Shown piece after piece: positions 16,425 through 24,878 of a stretch of DNA of 53,539 nucleotides; the first letter of the stretch is position 1, and the number at the start of each line of letters is the position of its first letter. The stretch lies in NCBI RefSeq assembly GCF_002154695.1, contig NZ_MTAV01000095.1, positions 1 through 53,539 on the forward strand, read 5' to 3'. A model generated the notes under the pieces. The model saw nothing but the letters and a program-made list of their open reading frames with translations, made no database searches and was not told where the DNA came from. This stretch comes from Nostoc sp. T09. Lineage in GTDB: Bacteria; Cyanobacteriota; Cyanobacteriia; Cyanobacteriales; Nostocaceae. The position numbers and the translations under genes are program-made.

Positions 16425-16438
16425 GTAACAAAAACTAC
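16425..16438 (+). promoter_or_regulatory. Possible NtcA site upstream of gdhA
   Basis: GTAACAAAAACTAC fits the NtcA consensus GTA-N8-TAC and lies 87 bases before the gdhA start. A TAN3T -10 candidate (TAAGCT, 16469) is farther than the usual 22-23 bases, so the site is uncertain and may be chance. Confidence 0.3.
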
Positions 16439-16525
16439 AAAAACTCTAAATTTCTCTAGAAGAAAGGATAAGCTAGGCATATATGTATCCGGTTCGCAAA
16501 GATACCGCGATTAGGAGTAAATTTT

Positions 16526-17815
16526 ATGATTGCAACACCTGTAATGCCGCTGGAACCTGCTAGTCCAGCGCATATTTGTCCTTTCGATCAAGCCTGTAGC
16601 TACTTAGAAGCGGCAGCTAAAGAATTAAAACTAGATCAAGGAATTTTAGAAATACTCAGCCATCCACGTAAAGTAGTTACGGTTTCCATTCCCGTAAAAA
16701 TGGATAATGGAGAAATACGGGTATTGGCAGGACATCGGGTGCAACATTCCGATATCTTAGGTCCCTACAAAGGTGGTACTCGTTACCATCCGGCTGTGAC
16801 ACTGCGGGAAGTCTCCGCCCTCGCAATGCTGATGACTTGGAAATGTGCACTGTTAGGCATTCCTTATGGTGGTGCGAAGGGTGGTATTGCCTTAGATCCA
16901 AAGTATTACAGTGTTGCTGAATTAGAACGGATTACCCGGCGTTACACCAGCGAATTAATTAAAGATATTGGCCCATCTGTAGATATACCCGCCCCAGATG
17001 TGGGTACTTCTGCCCGTGAGATGGCGTGGATGATGGACACTTATTCAGTGAACGTTGGTCATGCTGTACCAGGGGTTGTGACTGGTAAACCGATTTCAGT
17101 TGGTGGTTCCAGAGGACGGGAAATGGCAACAGGCCGCGGGACGATGATTATTGTCCGGGAAGCACTGGCAGATCAAGGAAAATCCTTGGTAGGTATACGA
17201 GTTGCCATTCAGGGTTTCGGAAATGTTGGTATGTCCGCAGCGGAATTGCTACACGAAGCAGGAGCAATCATCATCGCTGTCTCTACAAGTGCAGGGGGAA
17301 TATACTCCGAAACTGGTTTGGATATTCCAGCTTTGAAAGCTTACGCCGCTAGAAATCATAAGAGTGTTGTTGGTTTCCCGCACACAGTACCAATTAGCAA
17401 TGCAGATTTGCTAACTTTACCTTGCGATGTCCTCATTCCAGCAGCTTTGGAAAACCAAATCACCGAAGAGAATGTGAATCAGGTACAAGCGCATATTGTT
17501 GCAGAAGCAGCTAATGGGCCAGTGACTCTCGAAGCCAACCAAGCACTAGAGGCGCGGGGTGTAATAGTGCTACCTGATATTTTGGCGAACGCCGGCGGCG
17601 TTGTAGTTAGTTATTTAGAGTGGGTACAAGGACTTTCCTATTTGTTTTGGGATGAAGAACGCGTTAACCGCGAAATGGAACATTTGATGGTGCACGCTTA
17701 CCGTCAAGTGATTGAACATTCCAAAGCACGGCAAATTAATCTGCGTTTAGCAGCTTATACCCTAGGTGTAGGTAGAGTTGCTCAAGCGCTGAGCGATCGC
17801 GGTCTTTATCCTTAA
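16526..17815 (+). CDS. gdhA: Glutamate dehydrogenase
   Basis: This 429-residue protein of the Glu/Leu/Phe/Val dehydrogenase family (hexameric bacterial/archaeal type) interconverts glutamate and 2-oxoglutarate plus ammonium. Substrate-binding and catalytic residues are visible: Lys82 in GPYKGGTRYHP, Lys106 in TWKCAL, Lys118 in PYGGAKGG and Asp158 in PAPDVGT. The Rossmann motif IQGFGNVGMSAAE follows. ATTAGGAGTAAATTTT precedes the ATG, a good ribosome binding site. It is flanked by terminators on both sides, so it is monocistronic. In cyanobacteria GDH supplements the GS-GOGAT route, mostly late in growth or under ammonium. Confidence 0.93.
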   Translation: MIATPVMPLEPASPAHICPFDQACSYLEAAAKELKLDQGILEILSHPRKVVTVSIPVKMDNGEIRVLAGHRVQHSDILGPYKGGTRYHPAVTLREVSALAMLMTWKCALLGIPYGGAKGGIALDPKYYSVAELERITRRYTSELIKDIGPSVDIPAPDVGTSAREMAWMMDTYSVNVGHAVPGVVTGKPISVGGSRGREMATGRGTMIIVREALADQGKSLVGIRVAIQGFGNVGMSAAELLHEAGAIIIAVSTSAGGIYSETGLDIPALKAYAARNHKSVVGFPHTVPISNADLLTLPCDVLIPAALENQITEENVNQVQAHIVAEAANGPVTLEANQALEARGVIVLPDILANAGGVVVSYLEWVQGLSYLFWDEERVNREMEHLMVHAYRQVIEHSKARQINLRLAAYTLGVGRVAQALSDRGLYP

Positions 17816-17836
17816 TTTTTTATACTAAATAATGTT

Positions 17837-17868
17837 AGAGGCGGATGATTTATCTGCCTCTTTTTTTT
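17837..17868 (+). terminator. Rho-independent terminator after gdhA
   Basis: AGAGGCGGAT pairs with ATCTGCCTCT (one G-T pair) and is followed by a run of eight T. Confidence 0.9.
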
Positions 17869-17981
17869 GGCGATCGCTAAATTGATACCTAAAAGTCAAT
17901 CAGTTAAATTCTCAAGCTTACTTACCGTTATCAACTTTTCTCTACATTTGATAAACTCAAATTAATCTAGATAAAAAATAT

Positions 17982-18236
17982 ATGTCTTTAAAAATGATAA
18001 TCAACTACCCGGAAACATTACCTGATGCTGTTGGCAAAACTAGAGAACAATTTGAAGAAGAATCTAAATGGGCAATGGCAGTTAAATTATATGAATTGAA
18101 ACGTCTTTCCTCTGGTATGGCTGCGGCATTAGTAGGCGTTGACAGGGTAAGTTTTATCCTGAAACTTAAAGACTACGAAGTTTCCTTAATTGACCTGAGC
18201 GAAGAGGAATTATTATCAGATCTAGAAAATGCCTAG
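17982..18236 (+). CDS. UPF0175 family antitoxin
   Basis: This 84-residue protein matches the UPF0175 antitoxin family: an N-terminal strand with YPETLPDAVG, then FEEESKWAMAVKLYELKRLSSGMAAALVGVDRVSFILKL, which is a helix-turn-helix-like region. The last 8 bases overlap the toxin gene (shared ATGCCTAG), a standard sign of translational coupling. In such pairs the antitoxin both binds the toxin and represses the operon. Confidence 0.85.
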   Translation: MSLKMIINYPETLPDAVGKTREQFEEESKWAMAVKLYELKRLSSGMAAALVGVDRVSFILKLKDYEVSLIDLSEEELLSDLENA

Positions 18237-18729
18237 CCCTAACCAAATCGTAATTAACACTTCTCCCTTAATAGCTATCGTTGCTGCTTTAGGCGATTTG
18301 AATATTTTACAGTCTCTCTATATAGATGTTCTTGTCCCCTTTGAAGTCTCACAAGAAATACTCATTGGTGGCTCTACAGGCTTGGCTGTCAATGAATTTC
18401 AATCAGTATCGTGGCTACAAAAGCAAAGTTCGCCTTTAAAGATTTCTCCTTTTCTCTTTAACTCCTTGGACTTGGGAGAAGCATCAGTTATTCAACTAGC
18501 ATTAAATAAAAATATTTCAACTGTTTGTATTGATGAAGTGGTGGGTAGAAGAATAGCTAGATTAAGCGGTCTGGCAGTGACAGGTTCAATTGGAATTTTA
18601 TTACGTGCTAAACGTGAAGGTTATCCTCTGTCTATTACAACAGCTATTCAAAAAATGCTAAATCACAATATTCGCTTAAGTTCAACTGTTATTAATTTTG
18701 CACTTAAAGAAGCTGGAGAAAGTTTATAA
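18229..18729 (+). CDS. DUF3368 (PIN-like) toxin
   Basis: This 166-residue protein of the DUF3368 group has PIN-domain acidic residues in order: NTSPLIAI at the N-terminus (the first Asp is replaced by the Asn-Thr-Ser form usual in this family), the Glu of VSQEI, LDLGEASVIQLAL and CIDEVVGRRIA. It is expected to be a metal-dependent RNase toxin paired with the UPF0175 protein. A hairpin (AAAGCC/GGCTTT, 18765-18784) follows at about 35 bases. The ATG overlap with the antitoxin fixes the start. Confidence 0.85.
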   Translation: MPSPNQIVINTSPLIAIVAALGDLNILQSLYIDVLVPFEVSQEILIGGSTGLAVNEFQSVSWLQKQSSPLKISPFLFNSLDLGEASVIQLALNKNISTVCIDEVVGRRIARLSGLAVTGSIGILLRAKREGYPLSITTAIQKMLNHNIRLSSTVINFALKEAGESL

Positions 18730-18763
18730 CTGATTACTAAATAATCTATTAGCATAATGGCGC

Positions 18764-18785
18764 AAAAGCCTTAATTTTGGCTTTA
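18764..18785 (+). terminator. Weak hairpin after the toxin gene
   Basis: AAAGCC and GGCTTT pair around an 8-base AT-rich loop. The stem is short, so the call is tentative. Confidence 0.4.
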
Positions 18786-18901
18786 GTCTGCGATCGCATA
18801 GTTTCCATATCCCTATGGGGAAGTAAGCTACGCACAGCCTAAATTGACTTGCCCGATTGAATCATTGATGATTACACTAAAGTTCATCAGGTTTCTGGGG
18901 G

Positions 18902-20956
18902 TTGACAGTCATCTTGAATACACTGGCTGGACGCTACGAAATCATTCGGCAATTAGGCGGCGGTGGTTTCGCTGTAACATTTCTGGCTAGGGATAATTTA
19001 CAACCTAGCAAACCTTTATGTGTAGTCAAGAAACTGCGTCCTAACCAGTCCCATCCTCGCGTTGTCGAATTTTTTGAAAAAGAAGCGGCTATTCTGGAAA
19101 GGCTGGGACAACATCCCCAAATTCCCCAATTACTGGCACATTTTAGCGAAAAAGAAATTCTTTACATAGTTCAAGGATTTATCGAAGGACAAGACCTGAG
19201 TCAAGAAATCATTCCTGGAAGGCGGCTAAGTGAGGATTATGCAACCAAGTTGTTGCAAGATGTCCTAGAAGTTTTGTCTTTTATACATAGTAAAGGTGTA
19301 GTTCATCGCGACATTAAGCCCCAAAACCTCATGCGACGACATGAGGATGGTCAGATTTTCCTAATTGATTTTGGGGCGGTGAAGGAACTTGGCTCTTTGA
19401 TGGTAAATTCTCAAGGCGAAGTATATTCCAGCGTCGTCATCGGTACTTCCGGCTATATGGCGTCGGAGCAAAAGAATGGTAGACCTTGTTTGGGTAGTGA
19501 TGTCTATGCTTTGGGGATGACGGTAATTCAAGCTTTGACTGGTGTTATACCCTCACAATTGCCAGAAGACCCATTGACAGGTGAAATTATCTGGCGAAAT
19601 CAAGCACAGGTGAGCGATCGCCTGGCTGAGGTGTTAACCAATATGGTGCGCCGTCACTTCAGTTTGCGCTATTCCCAAGCATCTGAGGCGTTGCAGGCTT
19701 TAACAGTACCGCCAACCATTCTCCTTAATCCCTCTGCCGAGCAAGTATACCGTCAAGAAGCTAGAAATCGCGCACAACAAGGTCAGGGTAATTTTTCGGT
19801 TTTTGCTTTGAAAATACTGGAATCTAAGCGGATTGAGTTAGGGTTATCTGAGGATGAAGCTAGGGAAATTCACGAACAAGTTCTCAAACCCTATCGCGAG
19901 TATCAGCAGAAATTACAGGAGTATGAACAGGTATTAATTGATGCAGTTAAGGAACATTATCCCTTTAACGAGACGACTCAAAAAGATTTGCAAGACTATC
20001 AGCGACATTTAGAATTACGAGATGAAGATATCGCAGCGATAGAAGCACGGGTAATTCCCCAGAGGCCACAGTATGGGAATGTAGAAATTCAAACTAAGCT
20101 TTTTGAGTTTGAGTTCGCCACCCTAACTGTCAAATTTCAATTGTTAGAGACAACAAAAAGCTGGAAAATTAACCGCATCCGGGGACGAGCCAAGTTTTTT
20201 ACAGAAAACCTGGGTAATAATGGCATAGTTTTAGACATGATTGCCATTCCTGGCGGACAATTCCTGATGGGTTCCTCAAGGGATGAGCCAGAACGATATA
20301 GCTCTGAAAGTCCACAACATACAGTTACGATTCAACCCTTTTTCATGGGAAAATACCTCGTTACTCAAAGCCAATGGAAAGCTGTTGCTGCTCTTGAGAA
20401 GGTAAATATTCAATTAAATCCAGAAGCATCTCATTTTAAAGGCGCTAATCGACCTGTAGAACAAGTATCTTGGGATGAAGCAATTGAATTTTGTGCCCGA
20501 CTTGCGCAAGTAACGGGAAAACCCTATCGCTTACCAACTGAGGCAGAATGGGAATACGCCTGTCGTGCGGGAACAACTACCCCGTTTTATTTTGGTGAAA
20601 CAATTACAACCGATTTAGCTAATTACAACGGGAAATACACATACGCTGCTGGGCCAAAGGGTGAATATCGTGGACAGACAACGGATGTGGGAACTTTTCT
20701 CGCCAACCCCTTTGGTTTATTTGATATGCATGGTAATACATGGGAATGGTGCCAAGATAGCTGGCACAAAAATTATAAAGGAGCGCCAGCAGATGGTAGT
20801 GTTTGGCTGAGTGATAATCATAATCGTCTCCTGCGTGGTGGTTCATGGAATATGAACCCTTGGAATTGTCGTTCAGCGGTACGCAACTGTAACGCACGAG
20901 ACAATAAATACATCAATGTTGGTTTTCGAGTTGTGCTGGGTTTGTTGAGCGATTAA
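18902..20956 (+). CDS. Ser/Thr protein kinase fused to FGE-sulfatase-type domain
   Basis: This 684-residue protein has an N-terminal Hanks-type kinase (about 10-270): Gly loop LGGGGFAVTF, Lys43/44 in VVKKL, catalytic HRDIKPQN (135-142), DFG at 156-158. Then comes a helical linker (about 280-400) with a coiled-coil character, and an FGE/SUMF1-type domain (about 435-682; IPGGQFLMG, RPVEQVSWDEAIEFCARL, YRLPTEAEWEYACRAG, HGNTWEWCQD, RGGSWN). The cysteine pair of true formylglycine-generating enzymes (C-x4-C) is absent; here the cysteines are spaced C-x6-C. It is therefore more likely a binding module of C-type-lectin fold. The Asn-rich end resembles variable regions of diversity-generating retroelements. 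Start is a TTG (18902 or 18914); no ATG is suitable. Confidence 0.88.
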   Translation: MTVILNTLAGRYEIIRQLGGGGFAVTFLARDNLQPSKPLCVVKKLRPNQSHPRVVEFFEKEAAILERLGQHPQIPQLLAHFSEKEILYIVQGFIEGQDLSQEIIPGRRLSEDYATKLLQDVLEVLSFIHSKGVVHRDIKPQNLMRRHEDGQIFLIDFGAVKELGSLMVNSQGEVYSSVVIGTSGYMASEQKNGRPCLGSDVYALGMTVIQALTGVIPSQLPEDPLTGEIIWRNQAQVSDRLAEVLTNMVRRHFSLRYSQASEALQALTVPPTILLNPSAEQVYRQEARNRAQQGQGNFSVFALKILESKRIELGLSEDEAREIHEQVLKPYREYQQKLQEYEQVLIDAVKEHYPFNETTQKDLQDYQRHLELRDEDIAAIEARVIPQRPQYGNVEIQTKLFEFEFATLTVKFQLLETTKSWKINRIRGRAKFFTENLGNNGIVLDMIAIPGGQFLMGSSRDEPERYSSESPQHTVTIQPFFMGKYLVTQSQWKAVAALEKVNIQLNPEASHFKGANRPVEQVSWDEAIEFCARLAQVTGKPYRLPTEAEWEYACRAGTTTPFYFGETITTDLANYNGKYTYAAGPKGEYRGQTTDVGTFLANPFGLFDMHGNTWEWCQDSWHKNYKGAPADGSVWLSDNHNRLLRGGSWNMNPWNCRSAVRNCNARDNKYINVGFRVVLGLLSD
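20832..20937 (+). other. Possible DGR variable-repeat-like segment
   Basis: The last 35 codons of the kinase-FGE gene hold seven Asn and Tyr codons of the AAY/TAY type (AAT, AAC, TAC) scattered within a conserved frame, RGGSWN...NPWNCRSAVRN...GFRVV. This is where cyanobacterial diversity-generating retroelements place their adenine-mutated variable repeat. No template repeat or reverse transcriptase is seen in the window. Confidence 0.35.
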
Positions 20957-21039
20957 GTAGGTCGGCGTAAAAACTTGCCATTATGAAAAGGCAGATGGCA
21001 GATGGCAGAAGGAAATAGGTTTTTAGATAAATTTACTGC

Positions 21040-21269
21040 CGATACAATCGCATTGTGACTCGATGCGATCGCATTGTCATCTGATGCAATTGAATTGTCA
21101 GCGATACAATCGCATTGTTACCCGATGCGATCGCATTGTCAGTCGATACAATCGCATTGTTACCCGATGCAATGGCATTGTCAGTCGATACAATCGAATT
21201 GTCACCCGATGCAATGGCATTGTTTTTCGATGCAATCGCATTGTCAGTCGATGCGATCGCATTTCAGGT
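21040..21269. repeat. Tandem array, eleven units of 21 bp (one of 20)
   Basis: Units begin at 21040, 21061, 21082, 21102, 21123 and every 21 bases to 21249. The two main versions, CGATACAATCGCATTG and CGATGCGATCGCATTG, each followed by five variable bases, tend to alternate and thus make a 42-bp higher-order repeat. Every unit centres on a dyad: CAAT-N3-ATTG or ATGCGATCGCAT. 21 bp is two helical turns, so all dyads face the same side of the DNA. Since 21 is divisible by 3, long open frames arise by default; I do not call them genes. Confidence 0.9.
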
Positions 21270-21493
21270 GCGTTAGTCTACTGGACTGTTTCAGCTAATT
21301 TAGTGCTTTAGGGAAGATAAAATGAACCACCGATGAACACCGATAAAATGGATTTTTTAATGCACCATTTTAGGCGTGTCAGTCTACTACTTCTAAACTT
21401 CTTCTAAACCTTATACGTAGATAACCATCGCTTCCATACCAAACCCGACTACAATAAATACGCAACTCGCGCGTCCTTAAGGAGTATCCAGCA

Positions 21494-22159
21494 GTGCAGC
21501 CGGACTTATTAGGTTTGGAAATTAGTAAAGGGGAATTAAGACGCTTAACTGGATTCGATCCAGAAGACGTTTTTCGACCTTCTATTATGACAGACCGCGA
21601 GAAGCGATTAGGGTTTTTGATCAATGAAGGATTGGTGGCGCTAGCGCTAACACCGATAATTGTTGGTGGTATTTACGCTTTTATCATTCTGCCAACAATT
21701 GGTTCTTCAATTAAATTAGGAATCATTTTACTAATTCTAGTGCCAATTGCTGTGATAGTTGGGCGATCGCTATGGCGGCGGTTCACCTGTCCTCAAGGGG
21801 TGACAATTCTTTTAGATGAAGTTGATAAATATCATTCTGTAATCAACGCTATAGATATTAACGACCAATTAGCAACATCTGGAAATGCTCAAAGCAGTAT
21901 CAATGACCGAGATAAAGTCATCGCTGCTTTACAACTAATCAGAGAAGATTTAGTTCGAGCTTTGAAAACCGAACGAATTTTACGGGATAATAAAAAACTG
22001 CTTGCTAATAATCAAGAGTTATTTGTCAATAATTTAGCCAATCTCCAAGCCCTGCAACTTAGTAGTCAGGCAGGTGAATACGCCCAATTCCTCAATCAAT
22101 CATTGCAGATTGCCCTCGATGTGCAAGCGGAAATCAGCAAACTACAGTCGCCACGTTGA
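21494..22159 (+). CDS. Conserved hypothetical membrane protein
   Basis: I do not recognise a named family in this 221-residue protein. The first 45 residues are soluble, then two membrane helices follow (LVALALTPIIVGGIYAFIIL and IKLGIILLILVPIAVIVG), and residues about 100-221 form a helical cytoplasmic or coiled-coil tail (DRDKVIAALQLIREDLVRALKTERIL). The start is GTG 21494, set by AAGGAG ten bases upstream. It ends 5 bases before the DUF1537 kinase gene, so the two are in one operon. Confidence 0.75.
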   Translation: MQPDLLGLEISKGELRRLTGFDPEDVFRPSIMTDREKRLGFLINEGLVALALTPIIVGGIYAFIILPTIGSSIKLGIILLILVPIAVIVGRSLWRRFTCPQGVTILLDEVDKYHSVINAIDINDQLATSGNAQSSINDRDKVIAALQLIREDLVRALKTERILRDNKKLLANNQELFVNNLANLQALQLSSQAGEYAQFLNQSLQIALDVQAEISKLQSPR

Positions 22160-22164
22160 TTTAA

Positions 22165-23499
22165 ATGACCAACAAACCGAAAATTATTGTCCTGGATGAT
22201 GATCCTACGGGTTCTCAAACAGTCCACAGCTGTTTGCTGCTGATGCACTGGGATGTGGAAACTTTACGAGTCGGTCTGCGAGATAATTCACCGATTTTCT
22301 TTATTCTGACAAATACACGCGCTTTACCACCAGAGTCAGCCGCATCTGTTACTAAAGAAGTCTGTCGTAACCTGAAAATTGCTCTAAATGCTGAAGGAAT
22401 TGCAGATTTCCTCGTTGTCAGCCGTTCGGATTCGACTTTAAGAGGACATTATCCCATCGAAACAGATGCGATCGCCCAAGAACTCGGGCCATTTGATGCT
22501 CATTTTCTCGTACCAGCATTTTTTGAAGGGGGACGCATCACCCGTGACAGCGTGCATTATTTATTTATTGATGGTGTCTCTACCCCAGTGCATGAAACTG
22601 AGTTTGCCCGTGATTCAGTGTTCAGCTACCATCACAGTTATTTGCCCAAGTATGTAGAAGAAAAAACCCAAGGACAAATCCCGGCTGAGTCTGTTGAAAG
22701 ATTTTTGCTGAACGATCTTCGTGCTGGGACTCTAGAACGGTTGTTACAACTTAATAGTAATCAATGCGTTGTTGTAGATGGTGAAACTCAAGCCGATCTA
22801 AATTCCTTCGCTGTAGATGTTTTAACAGCAGCAAACCAGGGTAAACGATTTTTATTCCGCAGTGCTGCTAGTATTTTAACGGCTTTGGCGGACTTACCTC
22901 CCCAACCGATTGCCGCAGAAAACATGGCAGAGTATGTACGTGGTGGTAAACCAGGCGCTGTAATTGTTGGTTCCCACGTCCAAAAGACAACTCAACAGTT
23001 AGAAGCACTGTTGCAAGAAGTGGGAACGGTAGGAATTGAAGTAAATGTTGCCCGACTACTTGATGAAGCGAATCAATCTGCTACACTGCTAACCGAGATC
23101 CTGGAAAGTACAAAAGCGGCACATGACGCTGGTAAAACACCAGTCGTTTATACAAGCCGTCAAGAACTTGCTTTTAAGGACGTTAATACACGCTTAGAGT
23201 TTGGAATTAAGGTTTCCAGTTTATTAATGGATATTGTGCGGAGTTTACCATCTGATATAGGATTCTTAATCAGCAAAGGCGGCATTACCTCTAACGATGT
23301 CCTCAGTACTGGACTGGCTTTAACTTCAGCCCGTTTACTCGGTCAAATTTTAGCTGGTTGTTCGATGGTTCTGACACCCTCCGATCATCCCCAGTTTCCT
23401 AAGTTGCCAGTAGTATTATTTCCTGGTAATGTTGGCGATGCTGATGCTTTGGCAATCGTTTATCGCAGGTTGACAAAAACAGTTCTGAGTTCGGATTGA
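22165..23499 (+). CDS. Four-carbon acid sugar kinase family (DUF1537) protein
   Basis: This 444-residue protein has the two-domain layout of the DUF1537/OtnK-DtnK family: an N-terminal IIVLDDDPTGSQTVHSC, the DSTLRGHYPIETDAI motif that binds substrate, and a C-terminal nucleotide-binding part with GAVIVGSHVQKTTQQL and LISKGGITSNDVL. Known members phosphorylate four-carbon acid sugars such as erythronate or threonate. The usual partner genes (aldolase, dehydrogenase) are absent here, and the only neighbour in the operon is the membrane protein upstream, so the substrate may differ. Confidence 0.88.
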   Translation: MTNKPKIIVLDDDPTGSQTVHSCLLLMHWDVETLRVGLRDNSPIFFILTNTRALPPESAASVTKEVCRNLKIALNAEGIADFLVVSRSDSTLRGHYPIETDAIAQELGPFDAHFLVPAFFEGGRITRDSVHYLFIDGVSTPVHETEFARDSVFSYHHSYLPKYVEEKTQGQIPAESVERFLLNDLRAGTLERLLQLNSNQCVVVDGETQADLNSFAVDVLTAANQGKRFLFRSAASILTALADLPPQPIAAENMAEYVRGGKPGAVIVGSHVQKTTQQLEALLQEVGTVGIEVNVARLLDEANQSATLLTEILESTKAAHDAGKTPVVYTSRQELAFKDVNTRLEFGIKVSSLLMDIVRSLPSDIGFLISKGGITSNDVLSTGLALTSARLLGQILAGCSMVLTPSDHPQFPKLPVVLFPGNVGDADALAIVYRRLTKTVLSSD

Positions 23500-23559
23500 A
23501 TATATTACTCCCTTCCCACTACAAAATGACCTATTTATTCTTCTGTCTCCTCCTTGGTG

Positions 23560-23600
23560 TTCTTGGCGTCCTTGGCGGTTCGTTAAAAAAATTAGGTATT
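23560..23600. repeat. Dispersed degenerate element ending GCGGTTCGTT
   Basis: The segment around CCTTGGCGTCCTTGGCGGTTCGTT resembles the segment near 43485-43525 (CTGCGTCTTAGCGGTTCGTT). Both lie in intergenic DNA downstream or upstream of genes; elements like this are common in Nostocales genomes. Confidence 0.5.
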
Positions 23601-23739
23601 CTCCCAACGGGATAGGGGTAATTACGTCTGATATACTCAGCACTCATTAACTTTCTGGTGTAAGGATGTTGTTGCACGATGCAACTAATTTAGTATTGAT
23701 AATTGCTCTGATTGTTCCTTGTTTTTTGGCTGGTGCTGC

Positions 23740-24834
23740 ATGACTTCTGATTCTGCCGATTTAGAGTCAAATTCTGCACTCCCTGATGCAGATTCAAGAT
23801 CTAACGCTTCTGATAAAGAGTTAAATTCTGTTCTCCCTGAGGTAGAGCTAAATTCTGTTCTTCAGTATTTAAAGTCAAATTCTGCGCCTGCTGATGCAGT
23901 AGTAAATTCAGACAAACCTGACTCACAGACAAATTCTGCTGCTATTGATGCGGCATCAAATCTACAGAACCCTGACTCACAGACAAATTCTACTCCTAAA
24001 GATGCCGCTTCTCATGCTGGCATACCCGATCTAGACTCAATTTCTGCCCTTTCTGATTTAAATGCTCTAGAGTTACCATTGCCAGAAAATAGGGTAAAGA
24101 ATAATATTCAAGTTCAATGGAAAACAGAGGAGGGACGACTTTTATTAATTTTGCCTACAGAAGCACAAGTACCAGCGACAGAATTTAGCTGGTACGAAAT
24201 TTGGCAACAGATGCGCCAACGCTTACAAACCGATCGCCTGCGGATACCAAATACACCAGTATATCTGTTGGCAAAAGACCGCTTGTTAGATAGCCGACAA
24301 CTGCAAGAATTAGCTGAAGTCTTAAGTGGCGTTCAACTACAGCTAAAATCTGTGGCTACCAGTCGCCGTCAAACTGCGATCGCGGCTGTCTCCTCTGGCT
24401 ATTCTGTAGAACAACTACAACCAGAAACTTCTCTAAGTTCGGAAATTAAAATTACCCCCACCCCCTTAGCAGATGCTCTATATCTAGAAATGACGGTACG
24501 TTCTGGAGTAGAAATCCGTCATCCTGGGAGTGTGATTATCTTGGGAGATTTAAATCCTGGTGGTATCGTAGTTGCAGATGGAGATATTTTGGTTTGGGGT
24601 CGGTTACGCGGAGTCGCCCATGCTGGTGCTGGGGGAAATCGCGATTGTCTAATCATGTCCTTGCAAATGGAACCAACCCAATTGCGGATCGCAGATGCCG
24701 TAGCTAGGGCACCAGAAAAATCGCCAACGCAGTTTTCCCCCGAAGTAGCGCATATGACACCGCAAGGTATTCGCATCGCTAGAGCAATTGATTTTTCCCG
24801 CAACCAATTAGGCAGGATCAATCAGGAGCCATAA
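23740..24834 (+). CDS. minC: Septum site-determining protein MinC with repeat-rich N-terminal extension
   Basis: The C-terminal half is a normal MinC: from about residue 110 the N-domain (VQWKTEEGRLLLILPTEAQVP) and at about 240-360 the beta-helix C-domain (RSGVEIRHPGSVIILGDLNPGGIVVADGDILVWGRLRGVAHAG), which binds MinD. In front is a disordered, Ser/Asn/Asp-rich segment of about 100 residues built of degenerate repeats; DSQTNS occurs twice. MinC inhibits FtsZ ring assembly away from mid-cell. I chose ATG 23740 (MTSDSADLE); an earlier in-frame TTG at 23719 would add MFFGWCC. minD follows 44 bases on. Confidence 0.9.
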   Translation: MTSDSADLESNSALPDADSRSNASDKELNSVLPEVELNSVLQYLKSNSAPADAVVNSDKPDSQTNSAAIDAASNLQNPDSQTNSTPKDAASHAGIPDLDSISALSDLNALELPLPENRVKNNIQVQWKTEEGRLLLILPTEAQVPATEFSWYEIWQQMRQRLQTDRLRIPNTPVYLLAKDRLLDSRQLQELAEVLSGVQLQLKSVATSRRQTAIAAVSSGYSVEQLQPETSLSSEIKITPTPLADALYLEMTVRSGVEIRHPGSVIILGDLNPGGIVVADGDILVWGRLRGVAHAGAGGNRDCLIMSLQMEPTQLRIADAVARAPEKSPTQFSPEVAHMTPQGIRIARAIDFSRNQLGRINQEP

Positions 24835-24878
24835 ATAATTACTATAATTCCTACACCCTAATTGAGCGTGTTTCGATC

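Noticed and set aside
20619-20897. 92-codon minus-strand frame inside the kinase-FGE gene
   Set aside because: Shadow of a strongly supported gene on the other strand.
18902-20956. True formylglycine-generating enzyme activity
   Set aside because: The catalytic C-x4-C pair of FGE is not there; the cysteines in this region are spaced C-x6-C.
21040-21269. CRISPR array
   Set aside because: Units are directly adjacent, 21 bases long, with no unique spacers of 30-40 bases and no cas genes.
21063-21311. Frames giving heptad proteins such as RCNRIVSRYNRIVT over the 21-bp array
   Set aside because: A 21-base repeat keeps any frame open by default; there is no ribosome binding site, and more than one frame is open.
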